Counted from the first letter of the stretch, positions 7,589 through 13,887 are shown. The stretch is 14,820 bases of DNA from CAYJAD01 sp964371225 (GCA_964371225.1 CAYJNA010000064.1:1-14820), one strand, 5' to 3'. Notes: generated by a model not told the origin, from the sequence alone. Numbers and translations: made by a program.

Positions 7589-8493
7589 ATCTCTAGCCCC
7601 TTATGCTTGTCCAAGTGGCCTTGAATTTCTTGCATCATATGCACAATACCTTGCCCCAAATCCATGGCCGGATTGGGAAAGAGTTTTTGTGTTATGGGCG
7701 GCGCAAATGTATAGGGGCTATGTTGATAATGCCCATGCTTAGTATGCGTATCGTAAGCCACAGTAATGGGCTTGCCCAGCATTTCTTCCAGCATACAAAA
7801 AATATCTTGTACACGAAAACTTTGCGCACCGCTTAATATATACGGTTGTCCCACAACAGCCTTTTCTACTAATTCCACCGTGAGGCGGGCAGCATCTATC
7901 ACATGAATATATTCTCGCTGTGCTGTGGCCGCCCCATAATACGTTATGCTTTCGCCTTGTAATGCCTGTGAAATGAAGCGGTACAAGGCATTATGTGCAT
8001 CGGCACGTGGCCCATATAAAGAACCATAACGCACAATGGTACAAGGTAAGGCATAGTCTTGGGTATAGAGTTGCACATAGTGTTCACAGGCTTGTTTACT
8101 GCAACGATACGCCCCGCCTTTATCTCCATGCACATATAATGAACTGGCAAAGATATAGCGCTGTAAAGGGTGTTTTTCCTGCGCTAAACGGCACGCTTCT
8201 AAAATATGCACATTACCCAAAACATTTACCTGCGCGCTTTGAAGGGGCTGGGCATAGGCTTGTTCCAAATGTGCCACTCCAGCAAAATTACAGACAAAAT
8301 CTGCACCTTGCACAGCTTTCTGCACCAGTGCAAAATCTAAAATATCTCCTACCCACATATCTTGCCCAGTCCGTGCGTAAGGTGAAGGCACCTTATCCAC
8401 AATACGCACCTCATGACCGGCTTCACTTAAGGCATCACACACATGAGACCCTAAAAAGCCTGAACCGCCAAAAACCACTGCAAGCATAGTCAT
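7585..8493 (-). CDS. NAD-dependent nucleotide-sugar epimerase/dehydratase (extended SDR)
   Basis: Extended short-chain dehydrogenase/reductase acting on a sugar or nucleotide sugar. Residue numbers count from a GTG at 8496, one codon upstream of the chosen start. The NAD-binding GGSGFLG is at 10-16, the active-site tyrosine and lysine are Y130 and K134 (YRCSK), with S118/S119 upstream (FASSLYVHG) and RYGSLYGPR (156-164) typical of the epimerase family. Three starts are possible: GTG at 8496, ATG at 8493 and ATG at 8487. The ATG at 8493 is best spaced from GAGGA. It follows the aldolase by about 20 bases and overlaps the next gene by four. The C-terminal half, which fixes the substrate, contains a His-rich HTKHGHYQHSPY stretch. 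Substrate unknown. Confidence 0.85.
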   Translation of the reverse strand: MTMLAVVFGGSGFLGSHVCDALSEAGHEVRIVDKVPSPYARTGQDMWVGDILDFALVQKAVQGADFVCNFAGVAHLEQAYAQPLQSAQVNVLGNVHILEACRLAQEKHPLQRYIFASSLYVHGDKGGAYRCSKQACEHYVQLYTQDYALPCTIVRYGSLYGPRADAHNALYRFISQALQGESITYYGAATAQREYIHVIDAARLTVELVEKAVVGQPYILSGAQSFRVQDIFCMLEEMLGKPITVAYDTHTKHGHYQHSPYTFAPPITQKLFPNPAMDLGQGIVHMMQEIQGHLDKHKGLEI

Positions 8494-8512
8494 CACCTTT
8501 CCTCAACCTCTT

Positions 8513-9406
8513 TTAACACTGCGGCCTTACCGCTCCCTGCCATAAAAAATGCGCATCAAGCCCATAGGCCAAAAAGGTATAACCTTGCAGCTGTGCCTGT
8601 TGCAATGCCTCTAGGCTAGGTGTTACCACATGGCTTCCCATGGGCATGGCATGGCTACGGCATATATTTTGTATTTCCTGCATGGCTTGCAAAAAAAGCG
8701 GATGCGTAAATTGCCCCATAATTCCCATGGAAGCTGAAAGATCATAAGGGCCTATCATGATGGCATCTAAACGCTCATGCTGCACCAAAGTGTCCAAAGT
8801 ATGCAGAGCATCCACATGTTCCACTTGCGCCACCAACAATACTTGTGCCGACTCTTGCCTACTTTGGCTAAAATCTTTGCCATAGGTATTTACCCTTGCA
8901 TAGCCCACACCGCGTACGCCATAATTTTTTTGCGCATGAGGATACAGCGCTGCATCTATGGCTTTGTCTAAGGCGTCACGACTTTGCATCATGGGAAAAA
9001 TAAGTCCACCGGCTCCGGCATCCAAAGCGCGTCGAATCACCAAGGTCTCTGCCTTGGGTACGCGTACAAGTGGTAAGGGGGAAAAAAATCTTGGGGTAGA
9101 AAACTCCGCCGTGGTAGGCTCGTCCAGCACAATAGTTGCGCTCCTTTTTTTCTGTACCATGACAGCTGAAGGTTTAGCGTGTGCTGTTTGCCTTTGCAAA
9201 TACAAAGCCCCCCCGCTGTGAATGGCTCGAAGTAAACAAGGCAAGTCCCGTATATCTATACTCCCGTGTTCCATATCTATGACCAGCCAATCATACCCCA
9301 TATGCGCCATAATTTCTGCTGTATCTGGCGAAGGCAATTGCAACCACGACCCCACTGTCGTTTGCCCAGCTTGAAGTTTTTGACGTATGTGCGCGGCTGT
9401 CATCAT
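8513..9406 (-). CDS. HpcH/HpaI-family pyruvate aldolase with an internal 43-residue insertion
   Basis: Class II aldolase of the HpaI/2-dehydro-3-deoxy-glucarate aldolase family; such enzymes condense pyruvate with an aldehyde to a 2-keto-3-deoxy acid or cleave it. Family residues are present: H47 in DMEHGS, R115 in PLVRVP, E196 in QVEH and D222 in GPYDLSASMG, the last two being metal ligands. Residues 69-111 interrupt the usual run from ..IHSGGAL to PLVRVP, so without them the protein would be 254 aa, normal for the family. The ORF opens 32 codons earlier, but that part spans the atpE terminator. The ATG at 9406 has AAGGAG about nine bases upstream and a normal start (MTAAHIRQKLQAG). It is the first gene of the cassette. 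Activity with the insertion is not certain. Confidence 0.85.
   Translation of the reverse strand: MMTAAHIRQKLQAGQTTVGSWLQLPSPDTAEIMAHMGYDWLVIDMEHGSIDIRDLPCLLRAIHSGGALYLQRQTAHAKPSAVMVQKKRSATIVLDEPTTAEFSTPRFFSPLPLVRVPKAETLVIRRALDAGAGGLIFPMMQSRDALDKAIDAALYPHAQKNYGVRGVGYARVNTYGKDFSQSRQESAQVLLVAQVEHVDALHTLDTLVQHERLDAIMIGPYDLSASMGIMGQFTHPLFLQAMQEIQNICRSHAMPMGSHVVTPSLEALQQAQLQGYTFLAYGLDAHFLWQGAVRPQC
9074..9202 (-). mobile_element. 129-bp in-frame palindromic insertion in the aldolase gene
   Basis: The 43 codons between GGAL and PLVRVP have no counterpart in the aldolase family as I know it; removing exactly 129 bases restores GGALPLVRV. The DNA folds on itself. Nested complementary arms (plus strand) are AGGC 9116-9119 with GCCT 9190-9193, CAGCACA 9125-9131 with TGTGCTG 9180-9186, CGCTCCTT 9139-9146 with AAGG(ttt)AGCG 9169-9179, and CTGT 9152-9155 with ACAG 9162-9165. 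GGGGG (9077-9081) and CCCCCCC (9208-9214) lie near the two ends. It has no stop codon in the aldolase frame. This resembles Rickettsia palindromic elements in behaviour, not in sequence. Only one copy is seen in the window, and exact ends are ambiguous because a leucine codon flanks both sides. Confidence 0.5.
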
Positions 9407-9429
9407 AAGTACTCTCTCCTTGACATAAC

Positions 9430-9456
9430 AAAAAAGCCCCAACCGAAGTTGGGGCT
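9430..9456 (-). terminator. Rho-independent terminator after atpE
   Basis: On the minus strand AGCCCCAAC pairs with GTTGGGGCT around a stable TTCG tetraloop, followed by a run of Ts. The stem arms are 9435-9443 and 9448-9456. It lies 23 bases after the atpE stop codon and ends 23 bases before the start codon of the aldolase, so it separates the Fo operon from the sugar cassette. Confidence 0.93.
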
Positions 9457-9479
9457 TGTACAAACAAATGCTGTAACAA

Positions 9480-9800
9480 CTAGCCCATGAAGGGGTTAGC
9501 AAAGAGCAAGATGAAGCTTACAACCAAGGCGTAAATAGCCAAGGATTCGATAAATGCGAAGGCCAAAATCATGGTACCGGTGATTTTACCACTGGCATCT
9601 GGGTTACGAGCTACACCTTCACAAGCGCCTTTAAGACCAAGACCCATACCGATACCGCAACCACAAGCAGCAATACCGATACCAAGAACGGAAGCTAAGG
9701 AAGTAAAGCTAATAGCCATGGGATCGCCAGCAGCGAAAGCAAGAGAAGCCATACCTACAAAAGCAACGGTTGTTAAGGCGATCATTAATAATTTACGCAT
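9480..9800 (-). CDS. atpE: ATP synthase Fo subunit c, with N-terminal signal peptide
   Basis: Forms the ion-driven rotor ring in the membrane. The 106-aa precursor begins with a signal peptide (MRKLLMIALTTVAFVGMASLAFAA), then two membrane helices joined by the polar loop ARNPD (64-68). The ion-binding carboxylate is E85 in helix 2 (FIESLAIY). E85-S86 and Y90 resemble sodium-type c subunits, but helix 1 (GCGIGMGLGLKGA) lacks the Gln those proteins use, leaving Met at that place, so proton use is more likely (inference). The start at 9800 is fixed by AAGGAG six to eight bases upstream; a longer open frame to 9851 has no ribosome site. It is the last gene of the Fo operon, 93 bases after atpB and followed by a strong terminator. 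Confidence 0.95.
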   Translation of the reverse strand: MRKLLMIALTTVAFVGMASLAFAAGDPMAISFTSLASVLGIGIAACGCGIGMGLGLKGACEGVARNPDASGKITGTMILAFAFIESLAIYALVVSFILLFANPFMG

Positions 9801-9858
9801 GTTAAACTCCTTAAGATGATTATATGTTTGGGTCCGTAGACCATTCCCCACAAAGTGA

Positions 9859-9886
9859 GCCTCACCCCCTCATAAGGAAGTGAGGC
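9859..9886 (-). promoter_or_regulatory. Intercistronic hairpin between atpB and atpE
   Basis: GCCTCAC (9859-9865) pairs with GTGAGGC (9880-9886) around a 14-base loop, in the 93-base gap between atpB and atpE. An overlapping smaller inverted repeat (GTGAG/CTCAC, 9855-9865) gives an alternative fold. There is no T run after it, so it is unlikely to be a terminator. It could protect the atpE message, which must be translated more than atpB because many c subunits are needed per complex (inference). Confidence 0.45.
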
Positions 9887-9893
9887 ATAAATC

Positions 9894-10598
9894 CTAGTGT
9901 GCGTGCTCTAAAGAGCCCTTAATATAGAACATGGTAAGCATGAAGAATACAAAAGCTTGCATGCTCTTACCCAAGAGGAACAAGAAGTAAATGGGTAAGC
10001 TACCAAGTATGGGAGCCATAACAAAGGCGAGAATAATAACAATTTCTTCACCGCGAATGTTACCGAAAAGACGTAAGGAAAGAGAAAGAGGACGCGATAA
10101 ATGCGACACTACTTCCAGCGGGAACATGAGCGGAATAAGTGCCTTGGAAGGGCCGGTGAAGTGATTCACATAATGGAAACCCCAACGTTGCATACCAAGG
10201 AAATTATAATATACAAATACCACAATAGCTAATGATACCGTAGTATTAAGGTTAGCCGTAGGGGCGTCAAAACCGGGAAGAAGACCCATGATGTTCATGG
10301 TAAGGATGTAGATAAAAATACCTGCCAATAAAGGCACAAACTTTTTACCGTCTTTTTCACCAAGGTTGGTACAGACAAAGTCATCAATGGTACCTATGAC
10401 CACTTCGAAAAAGTTTTGTCCTTTACCCGGCACCATGGTTATATGGCGACGTACCATATACGCCACAAGAAATAAGAAAGCCATGCCAATCCACGTGAAA
10501 AAGACATGCTTAAATTCTACAACTTGTCCACCAATGGTGATGTAATCCATGTCAGCAAGGGTCGAAAGTAAGACCGGATGCGGCAATCCACCTGCCAT
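9894..10598 (-). CDS. atpB: ATP synthase Fo subunit a
   Basis: Stator membrane subunit that carries the ion half-channels next to the c ring. At 234 aa it has about five to six hydrophobic helices. The essential arginine is R176 in LSLRLFGN, the counterpart of R210 in E. coli. The following GNIRGEEIV and the last helix MQAFVFFMLTMFYIKG are typical, as are the early motifs WIGMAFLFLVAYMVRR and VPGKGQNFFEVV. The ATG at 10598 has AAGGAG six bases upstream, and that site overlaps the atpI stop codon, leaving a 10-base gap and suggesting coupled translation. The ORF extends 15 codons further into atpI without a ribosome site. Confidence 0.95.
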   Translation of the reverse strand: MAGGLPHPVLLSTLADMDYITIGGQVVEFKHVFFTWIGMAFLFLVAYMVRRHITMVPGKGQNFFEVVIGTIDDFVCTNLGEKDGKKFVPLLAGIFIYILTMNIMGLLPGFDAPTANLNTTVSLAIVVFVYYNFLGMQRWGFHYVNHFTGPSKALIPLMFPLEVVSHLSRPLSLSLRLFGNIRGEEIVIILAFVMAPILGSLPIYFLFLLGKSMQAFVFFMLTMFYIKGSLEHAH

Positions 10599-10608
10599 AA
10601 TACGCTCC

Positions 10609-11058
10609 TTATTGCTTGTGCTTACTAAAATGGTTGTAAGCAAAGGTTCCGAGGGCTAAGCCCATACTTGCCGTCACTCCACACACTATGGCAAGAGCTG
10701 AGGCTTTGAATACCACGAAGGCCACATATAAAATCGCGGCGGCAAGCGCCAACCTAAAACCAGTACGCAGTAGCAGGAGGAAAAGCAAGCCCCCTGAATA
10801 CTTTGTAAGGGAAAGTCCTAGTACTTGTCCAGAAATTCCCCAAAAAATATTGGCAAAAATAGCAGAGCCCACAGCAAAGGTTGCCACATGAGGCGTCCAA
10901 GGAAGAGCCATAAGCCCCGCCGTAAGCGCAAATAAAAAGAAAAGCACTTGTATTTTCAGCATAAAGCGCACTAAGGGGTTTTGAAACCCGCGGCGCCACA
11001 GCCATGCATCTAGGGGATGCACCGCCCTTGCCAGCAAAGAAGTACCTCCGCTAGGCAT
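10609..11058 (-). CDS. atpI: ATP synthase subunit I-type membrane protein
   Basis: A 149-aa protein with about four hydrophobic helices (for example FMLKIQVLFFLFALTAGLMA and LLFLLLLRTGFRLALAAAIL), located directly before atpB, as expected for the poorly conserved AtpI assembly factor of Fo. Sequence similarity alone is weak; position and topology carry the call. The ATG at 11058 has AGGA eight bases upstream and overlaps the end of the preceding gene by eight bases. A GTG at 11076 in the same frame is less likely. AtpI helps c-ring assembly or membrane insertion in other bacteria and is often dispensable. Confidence 0.78.
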   Translation of the reverse strand: MPSGGTSLLARAVHPLDAWLWRRGFQNPLVRFMLKIQVLFFLFALTAGLMALPWTPHVATFAVGSAIFANIFWGISGQVLGLSLTKYSGGLLFLLLLRTGFRLALAAAILYVAFVVFKASALAIVCGVTASMGLALGTFAYNHFSKHKQ

Positions 11059-11419
11059 GGTCACTGTCCTTTGCACGGCTTACAGAAGCTTGCTGTGTCC
11101 CCGTGCTTGCCATGGCATCTGCATTGGCAGTGGTCTTGGCATCCGCCGTATGTACTTCCCCTTTACTTGTGGGCCCTTCTTTTTGCATTTTACGCAAAAG
11201 GTTTTGACTATCCCGATGCACATTAAGAAAACCGGCGCCAATACCAATAAGAAAGAAAGCCAACTTCATCCAAGGGTCCGTTCCCAACCACTTATCAAGA
11301 CCGTAACCAATGGCAAAGCCCACTATGGGGCCACTGACCATATGCATACCAATGGTGCCCGCCGTGGCAAACACTTCCATGGTTTTGCTTTTCTTTTTAA
11401 CTCTTTCGCTGAAATTCAT
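11051..11419 (-). CDS. atpZ: AtpZ/AtpI-family Fo accessory protein
   Basis: First gene of the Fo operon. The core motif PIVGFAIGYGLDKWLGTDPW and the second helix LAFFLIGIGAGFLNVHRD match the small two-helix AtpZ family encoded before atpI/atpB. The last ~45 residues are hydrophilic and Ala/Thr/Ser-rich, with no recognised domain. The ATG at 11419 has GAGG six bases upstream; the GTG at 11437 in the same frame lacks a ribosome site. The stop overlaps the atpI start. AtpZ has been linked to ion (magnesium or calcium) transport with AtpI and to ATP synthase stability elsewhere; its role here is inferred from position. Confidence 0.82.
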   Translation of the reverse strand: MNFSERVKKKSKTMEVFATAGTIGMHMVSGPIVGFAIGYGLDKWLGTDPWMKLAFFLIGIGAGFLNVHRDSQNLLRKMQKEGPTSKGEVHTADAKTTANADAMASTGTQQASVSRAKDSDHA

Positions 11420-11503
11420 ACCACCCTCGTACTGCACATATGTTTAAAAATGCTTAGACATATGGGCGCAAAAGGTTTGTACCCCATTTCACAAAGCTTG
11501 TTA

Positions 11504-11532
11504 TTTCTACCACAATGCCTCCGTGACGTCAA
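11504..11532 (-). promoter_or_regulatory. Probable sigma-70 promoter of the atpZ-atpI-atpB-atpE operon
   Basis: On the minus strand, TTGACG (11527-11532) is separated by exactly 17 bases from TAGAAA (11504-11509), five and four matches to the consensus. It lies about 85 bases upstream of atpZ, in the only sizeable gap between rlmD and the Fo genes. The -35 overlaps the 8-bp palindrome TGACGTCA (11524-11531). No convincing terminator for rlmD was found in the same gap, so some read-through from rlmD is possible. Confidence 0.5.
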
Positions 11533-11562
11533 TGATTTTCCGAACACTTTTGGCTTACTTTT

Positions 11563-12978
11563 TTAATCTTTATACACAAGAAGTGCGCAACTTTCTACAT
11601 GCGGCGTTTGCGGGAAAAAGTCTAAAGGAACAAGCCTTTGCAAGGTATACTTTGTTGAAAGCAAGGCCACATCACGCGCTAAAGTAGCAGGATTACACGA
11701 TACGTAAAGTAAACGCTCTGCACCGCTGTTCAATATGGTTTCCACCACTTCAGGCGCCATGCCGGTGCGCGGCGGATCAAGCAAAATCACGCGAGGTTTG
11801 GGCCATGCGCTCATGACTTTTTTAGCATCACCTGCCGTATACGTAGCGGCGCCATAGCCCAAGGATTTGGCATTTCTCTTGGCCATTTCAATGGCTTTAG
11901 GGTTAATCTCCACACCGTACAGGGCTGTCGCACTGCGCGCAAGACTTAAGCCCGGTGCTCCCACGCCGCAATACAAGTCCCAAAAACAGCTTTCACTGGG
12001 TACCTGAGCGTCTTTTGCCTCAGACATGGCCACAATTTCGGTACACAAAGCCTCGGCGGCTTCTGTATTAATTTGAAAGAAAGCATTGTGCCCCAAGGTG
12101 TAAGTAACCCCGCCCAAATGTTCTTGCAAATGTATCTGCCCAAGCTTGCTAATAACATGCTCACCTTGGGCTACCATGGCTGCACTGCGTCGCTCTTCCA
12201 GCACAAAGCCCGTCACCCCACTGCAAGCTTGCATAAGGTCTTTGCCTAAGCGAGAAAGGGCTAAACGCGTATTTTTATCGGCAGGGGCTGTGATTATATT
12301 TACGAGCAATTGCGCTTTGCCATCTTCTCCCAAGCTATGCGGACGACGTAAGACCACATGGCGCAACACGCCTTGATTTTGCCCATAGCCTCCACGTTGC
12401 TTTTCTTTGGCTCCGTCCCAAGCTTTTAGCTTAGCTTCTTGGCACAAGGTGCTCAGCTGACGTATCACTTCCATACAGCCTTCTGGCATAAGCTTACAAT
12501 GCGGCACTGCCACCACAGCGTGAGAGCCCTTAGCCCGCATACCCAGTACCAAAACCCCCTGCGCATCATGCCCAAAGGCAAATTCCATTTTATTGCGATA
12601 GCCCCACGCTTGAGGGGAAGGTATAATGGGCTGAATACAGCTAAGTGCTTCTGCATCAAGCTTGGCTATGCGCGTCATGGCCTCACGCACCATACTTTCT
12701 TTCCACTGAAGCTGCACGGCGGCGGGCATGGTTTGTAAAGGACAGCCGCCACACTCAGAAGCATGAGGGCAAGGCGCAGCTATGCTATTGGGCGCCTCTT
12801 GTACCACTTCAAGGCAAGTAGCTTCGGCAAAGTTCTTTTTGCTCTTTGTAATGGTCGCACGTACCACTTGCCCAGGTAAGGCATGTTCCACAAACACCAC
12901 GCGTGCATCCACACGCCCCACTGCACGTCCATCATGTGACAAAGACGTGAGTTCCAATTGTATAATTTCTTTTTGCAT
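11563..12978 (-). CDS. rlmD: 23S rRNA (uracil-5-)-methyltransferase, RlmD/RumA family
   Basis: Transfers a methyl group from SAM to C5 of a uridine in 23S rRNA. An N-terminal TRAM domain (~1-60) is followed by the [4Fe-4S] cysteines C70, C76, C79 and C161. The SAM site DLYCGVG is at 334-340, with Q302 in FFQIN and DPPR at 401-404. The nucleophile is C428 in VSCNPATLARD and the general base E462 in HVES. TRAM plus cluster cysteines favours RlmD over TrmA or RlmC, but the exact uridine cannot be read. At 471 aa it is somewhat longer than E. coli RlmD (433). The ATG at 12978 fits the family start (MQKEIIQLELTSLSHDG) but has no Shine-Dalgarno; the frame stays open another 25 codons with no better start. 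Confidence 0.9.
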   Translation of the reverse strand: MQKEIIQLELTSLSHDGRAVGRVDARVVFVEHALPGQVVRATITKSKKNFAEATCLEVVQEAPNSIAAPCPHASECGGCPLQTMPAAVQLQWKESMVREAMTRIAKLDAEALSCIQPIIPSPQAWGYRNKMEFAFGHDAQGVLVLGMRAKGSHAVVAVPHCKLMPEGCMEVIRQLSTLCQEAKLKAWDGAKEKQRGGYGQNQGVLRHVVLRRPHSLGEDGKAQLLVNIITAPADKNTRLALSRLGKDLMQACSGVTGFVLEERRSAAMVAQGEHVISKLGQIHLQEHLGGVTYTLGHNAFFQINTEAAEALCTEIVAMSEAKDAQVPSESCFWDLYCGVGAPGLSLARSATALYGVEINPKAIEMAKRNAKSLGYGAATYTAGDAKKVMSAWPKPRVILLDPPRTGMAPEVVETILNSGAERLLYVSCNPATLARDVALLSTKYTLQRLVPLDFFPQTPHVESCALLVYKD

Positions 12979-12982
12979 ATGT

Positions 12983-12990
12983 ATTCTATA
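12983..12990 (-). promoter_or_regulatory. -10-like box immediately before rlmD (possible leaderless start)
   Basis: TATAGAAT on the minus strand ends four bases before the rlmD ATG and contains TAGAAT, five of six matches to the -10 consensus. No ribosome-binding site is visible. If this box is used, transcription would begin at or very near the start codon. The -35 region is poor (pyrimidine-rich), so the assignment is tentative. Confidence 0.25.
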
Positions 12991-13097
12991 GCCTGAGATG
13001 CAAGGAAAGGAAAGGAGAAGAATGCCCCTTACCCCGCACCCCCACCCTACCACAACCTTGCACTTGCCAAGAAAAAGCGAAAAAAGTATGGTCTCCC

Positions 13098-13138
13098 TTG
13101 AAAAAGAGCCTTATCTCGTATGTAAAAGTACTTTTACA
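13098..13138 (+). promoter_or_regulatory. Promoter with an 18-bp perfect palindrome (operator candidate) before the HAD gene
   Basis: TTGAAA (13098-13103), a 17-base spacer and TGTAAA (13121-13126) make a plausible promoter about 34-75 bases upstream of the HAD start codon. The -10 region lies inside TGTAAAAGTACTTTTACA (13121-13138), a perfect 18-bp inverted repeat with no spacer, the shape of a dimeric repressor site. A bound protein would block this promoter. The regulator is unknown, and no regulator gene is in the window. Confidence 0.5.
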
Positions 13139-13171
13139 CTGCCTATTAACTTCTCCATAAAGGATTTTCCT

Positions 13172-13807
13172 ATGCCCATATCCACCCTTGTACTCGATTG
13201 TGACGGTGTCATTTTAGAAAGCATGGACATTAAAACCGCTGCCTTTGCCGAAATGGGTCGCCCCTACGGTCAAGAAGCTTCCGACCGCCTACGTATGCAC
13301 CATATTATGCATGGTGGCATTAACCGCAATGTGAAATTCGCTTGGTTTTTTGAGGAAGTTCTTGGAAAAACCATCACTGAGGAAGAACTTAAAGACTGGA
13401 ACGCACGCTTTGAAGGACTCACCTTTGAACTTATTAAAACCTGCCCTCTGGTGCCGGGCATTGAAGAGGTGCTGCAAACATGGGCCGGAAAGCTTCCCAT
13501 ATATGTCTGCTCCGGCGCCCCGCAAGCAGAGCTGGAATACTTACTCCCCTTACGCGGTCTTGATAAATACTTCACGGAAATTTGCGGCGCTCCACCTTCA
13601 AAAACACCCTTACTGGAAAGTATCATTCGAAAAGCCAAAGCCGACCCCGCTGAAGTGCTCATGGTAGGCGATGCCAGCACAGATATGTTTGCCGCCGAAG
13701 CTTGCGGCACGCTCTTTTATGGGCGCGGCAAGTATTTTGCCGGTGGTGTCTGGCCTTGGGAAGAAGACCTTCTGGGGCTCAACGCTTATATCAAGGAAAA
13801 TATTTAA
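13172..13807 (+). CDS. HAD-superfamily hydrolase (phosphatase, subfamily I)
   Basis: A phosphatase of the phosphoglycolate phosphatase/beta-phosphoglucomutase type; substrate unknown. All four HAD motifs are visible: I, D9-C-D11-G (nucleophile D9, acid/base D11); II, S114 in VCSGAP; III, K144 in PSKTP; IV, GDASTD with D167 and D171. A helical cap lies at ~residues 17-90. Length (211 aa) is normal. The ATG at 13172 has AAAGGA about eight bases upstream and puts DxDG at residue 9, as usual. An in-frame ATG at 13021, with GGAG before it, would add 50 residues and span the promoter palindrome; it is less likely. It is divergent from rlmD and upstream of dapF on the same strand, with a 128-base gap. 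Confidence 0.87.
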   Translation: MPISTLVLDCDGVILESMDIKTAAFAEMGRPYGQEASDRLRMHHIMHGGINRNVKFAWFFEEVLGKTITEEELKDWNARFEGLTFELIKTCPLVPGIEEVLQTWAGKLPIYVCSGAPQAELEYLLPLRGLDKYFTEICGAPPSKTPLLESIIRKAKADPAEVLMVGDASTDMFAAEACGTLFYGRGKYFAGGVWPWEEDLLGLNAYIKENI

Positions 13808-13887
13808 AAATATCAAAATATTATGTACATAAAATTTTTAGTATAAATTCCTATTATTTTTTAGTACACTGCCAAACTTACAATTTA

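Noticed and set aside
7995..8489. 164-codon open frame on the plus strand
   Set aside because: Antisense to the epimerase; the His/Tyr-rich composition is typical of a reversed coding frame.
9407..9502. 32-codon N-terminal extension of the aldolase
   Set aside because: It spans the atpE terminator hairpin and overlaps the atpE end; AAGGAG precedes the ATG at 9406.
11436..11466. Two ACATATG copies before atpZ as a regulatory direct repeat
   Set aside because: Short, AT-rich and common by chance; no symmetry relative to the promoter.
11057..11566. 169-codon open frame on the plus strand
   Set aside because: Opposite atpZ and its promoter; the translation is a low-quality antisense product with many His and Cys residues and no motif.
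13021..13171. Upstream ATG for the HAD gene with a GGAG site
   Set aside because: It would add 50 low-complexity residues before the DxDG motif and place the promoter palindrome inside the coding region; 13172 has its own ribosome site. Not fully excluded.
13270..13710. 146-codon open frame on the minus strand
   Set aside because: Antisense to the HAD gene with all four HAD motifs; no plausible start signal or recognisable protein.
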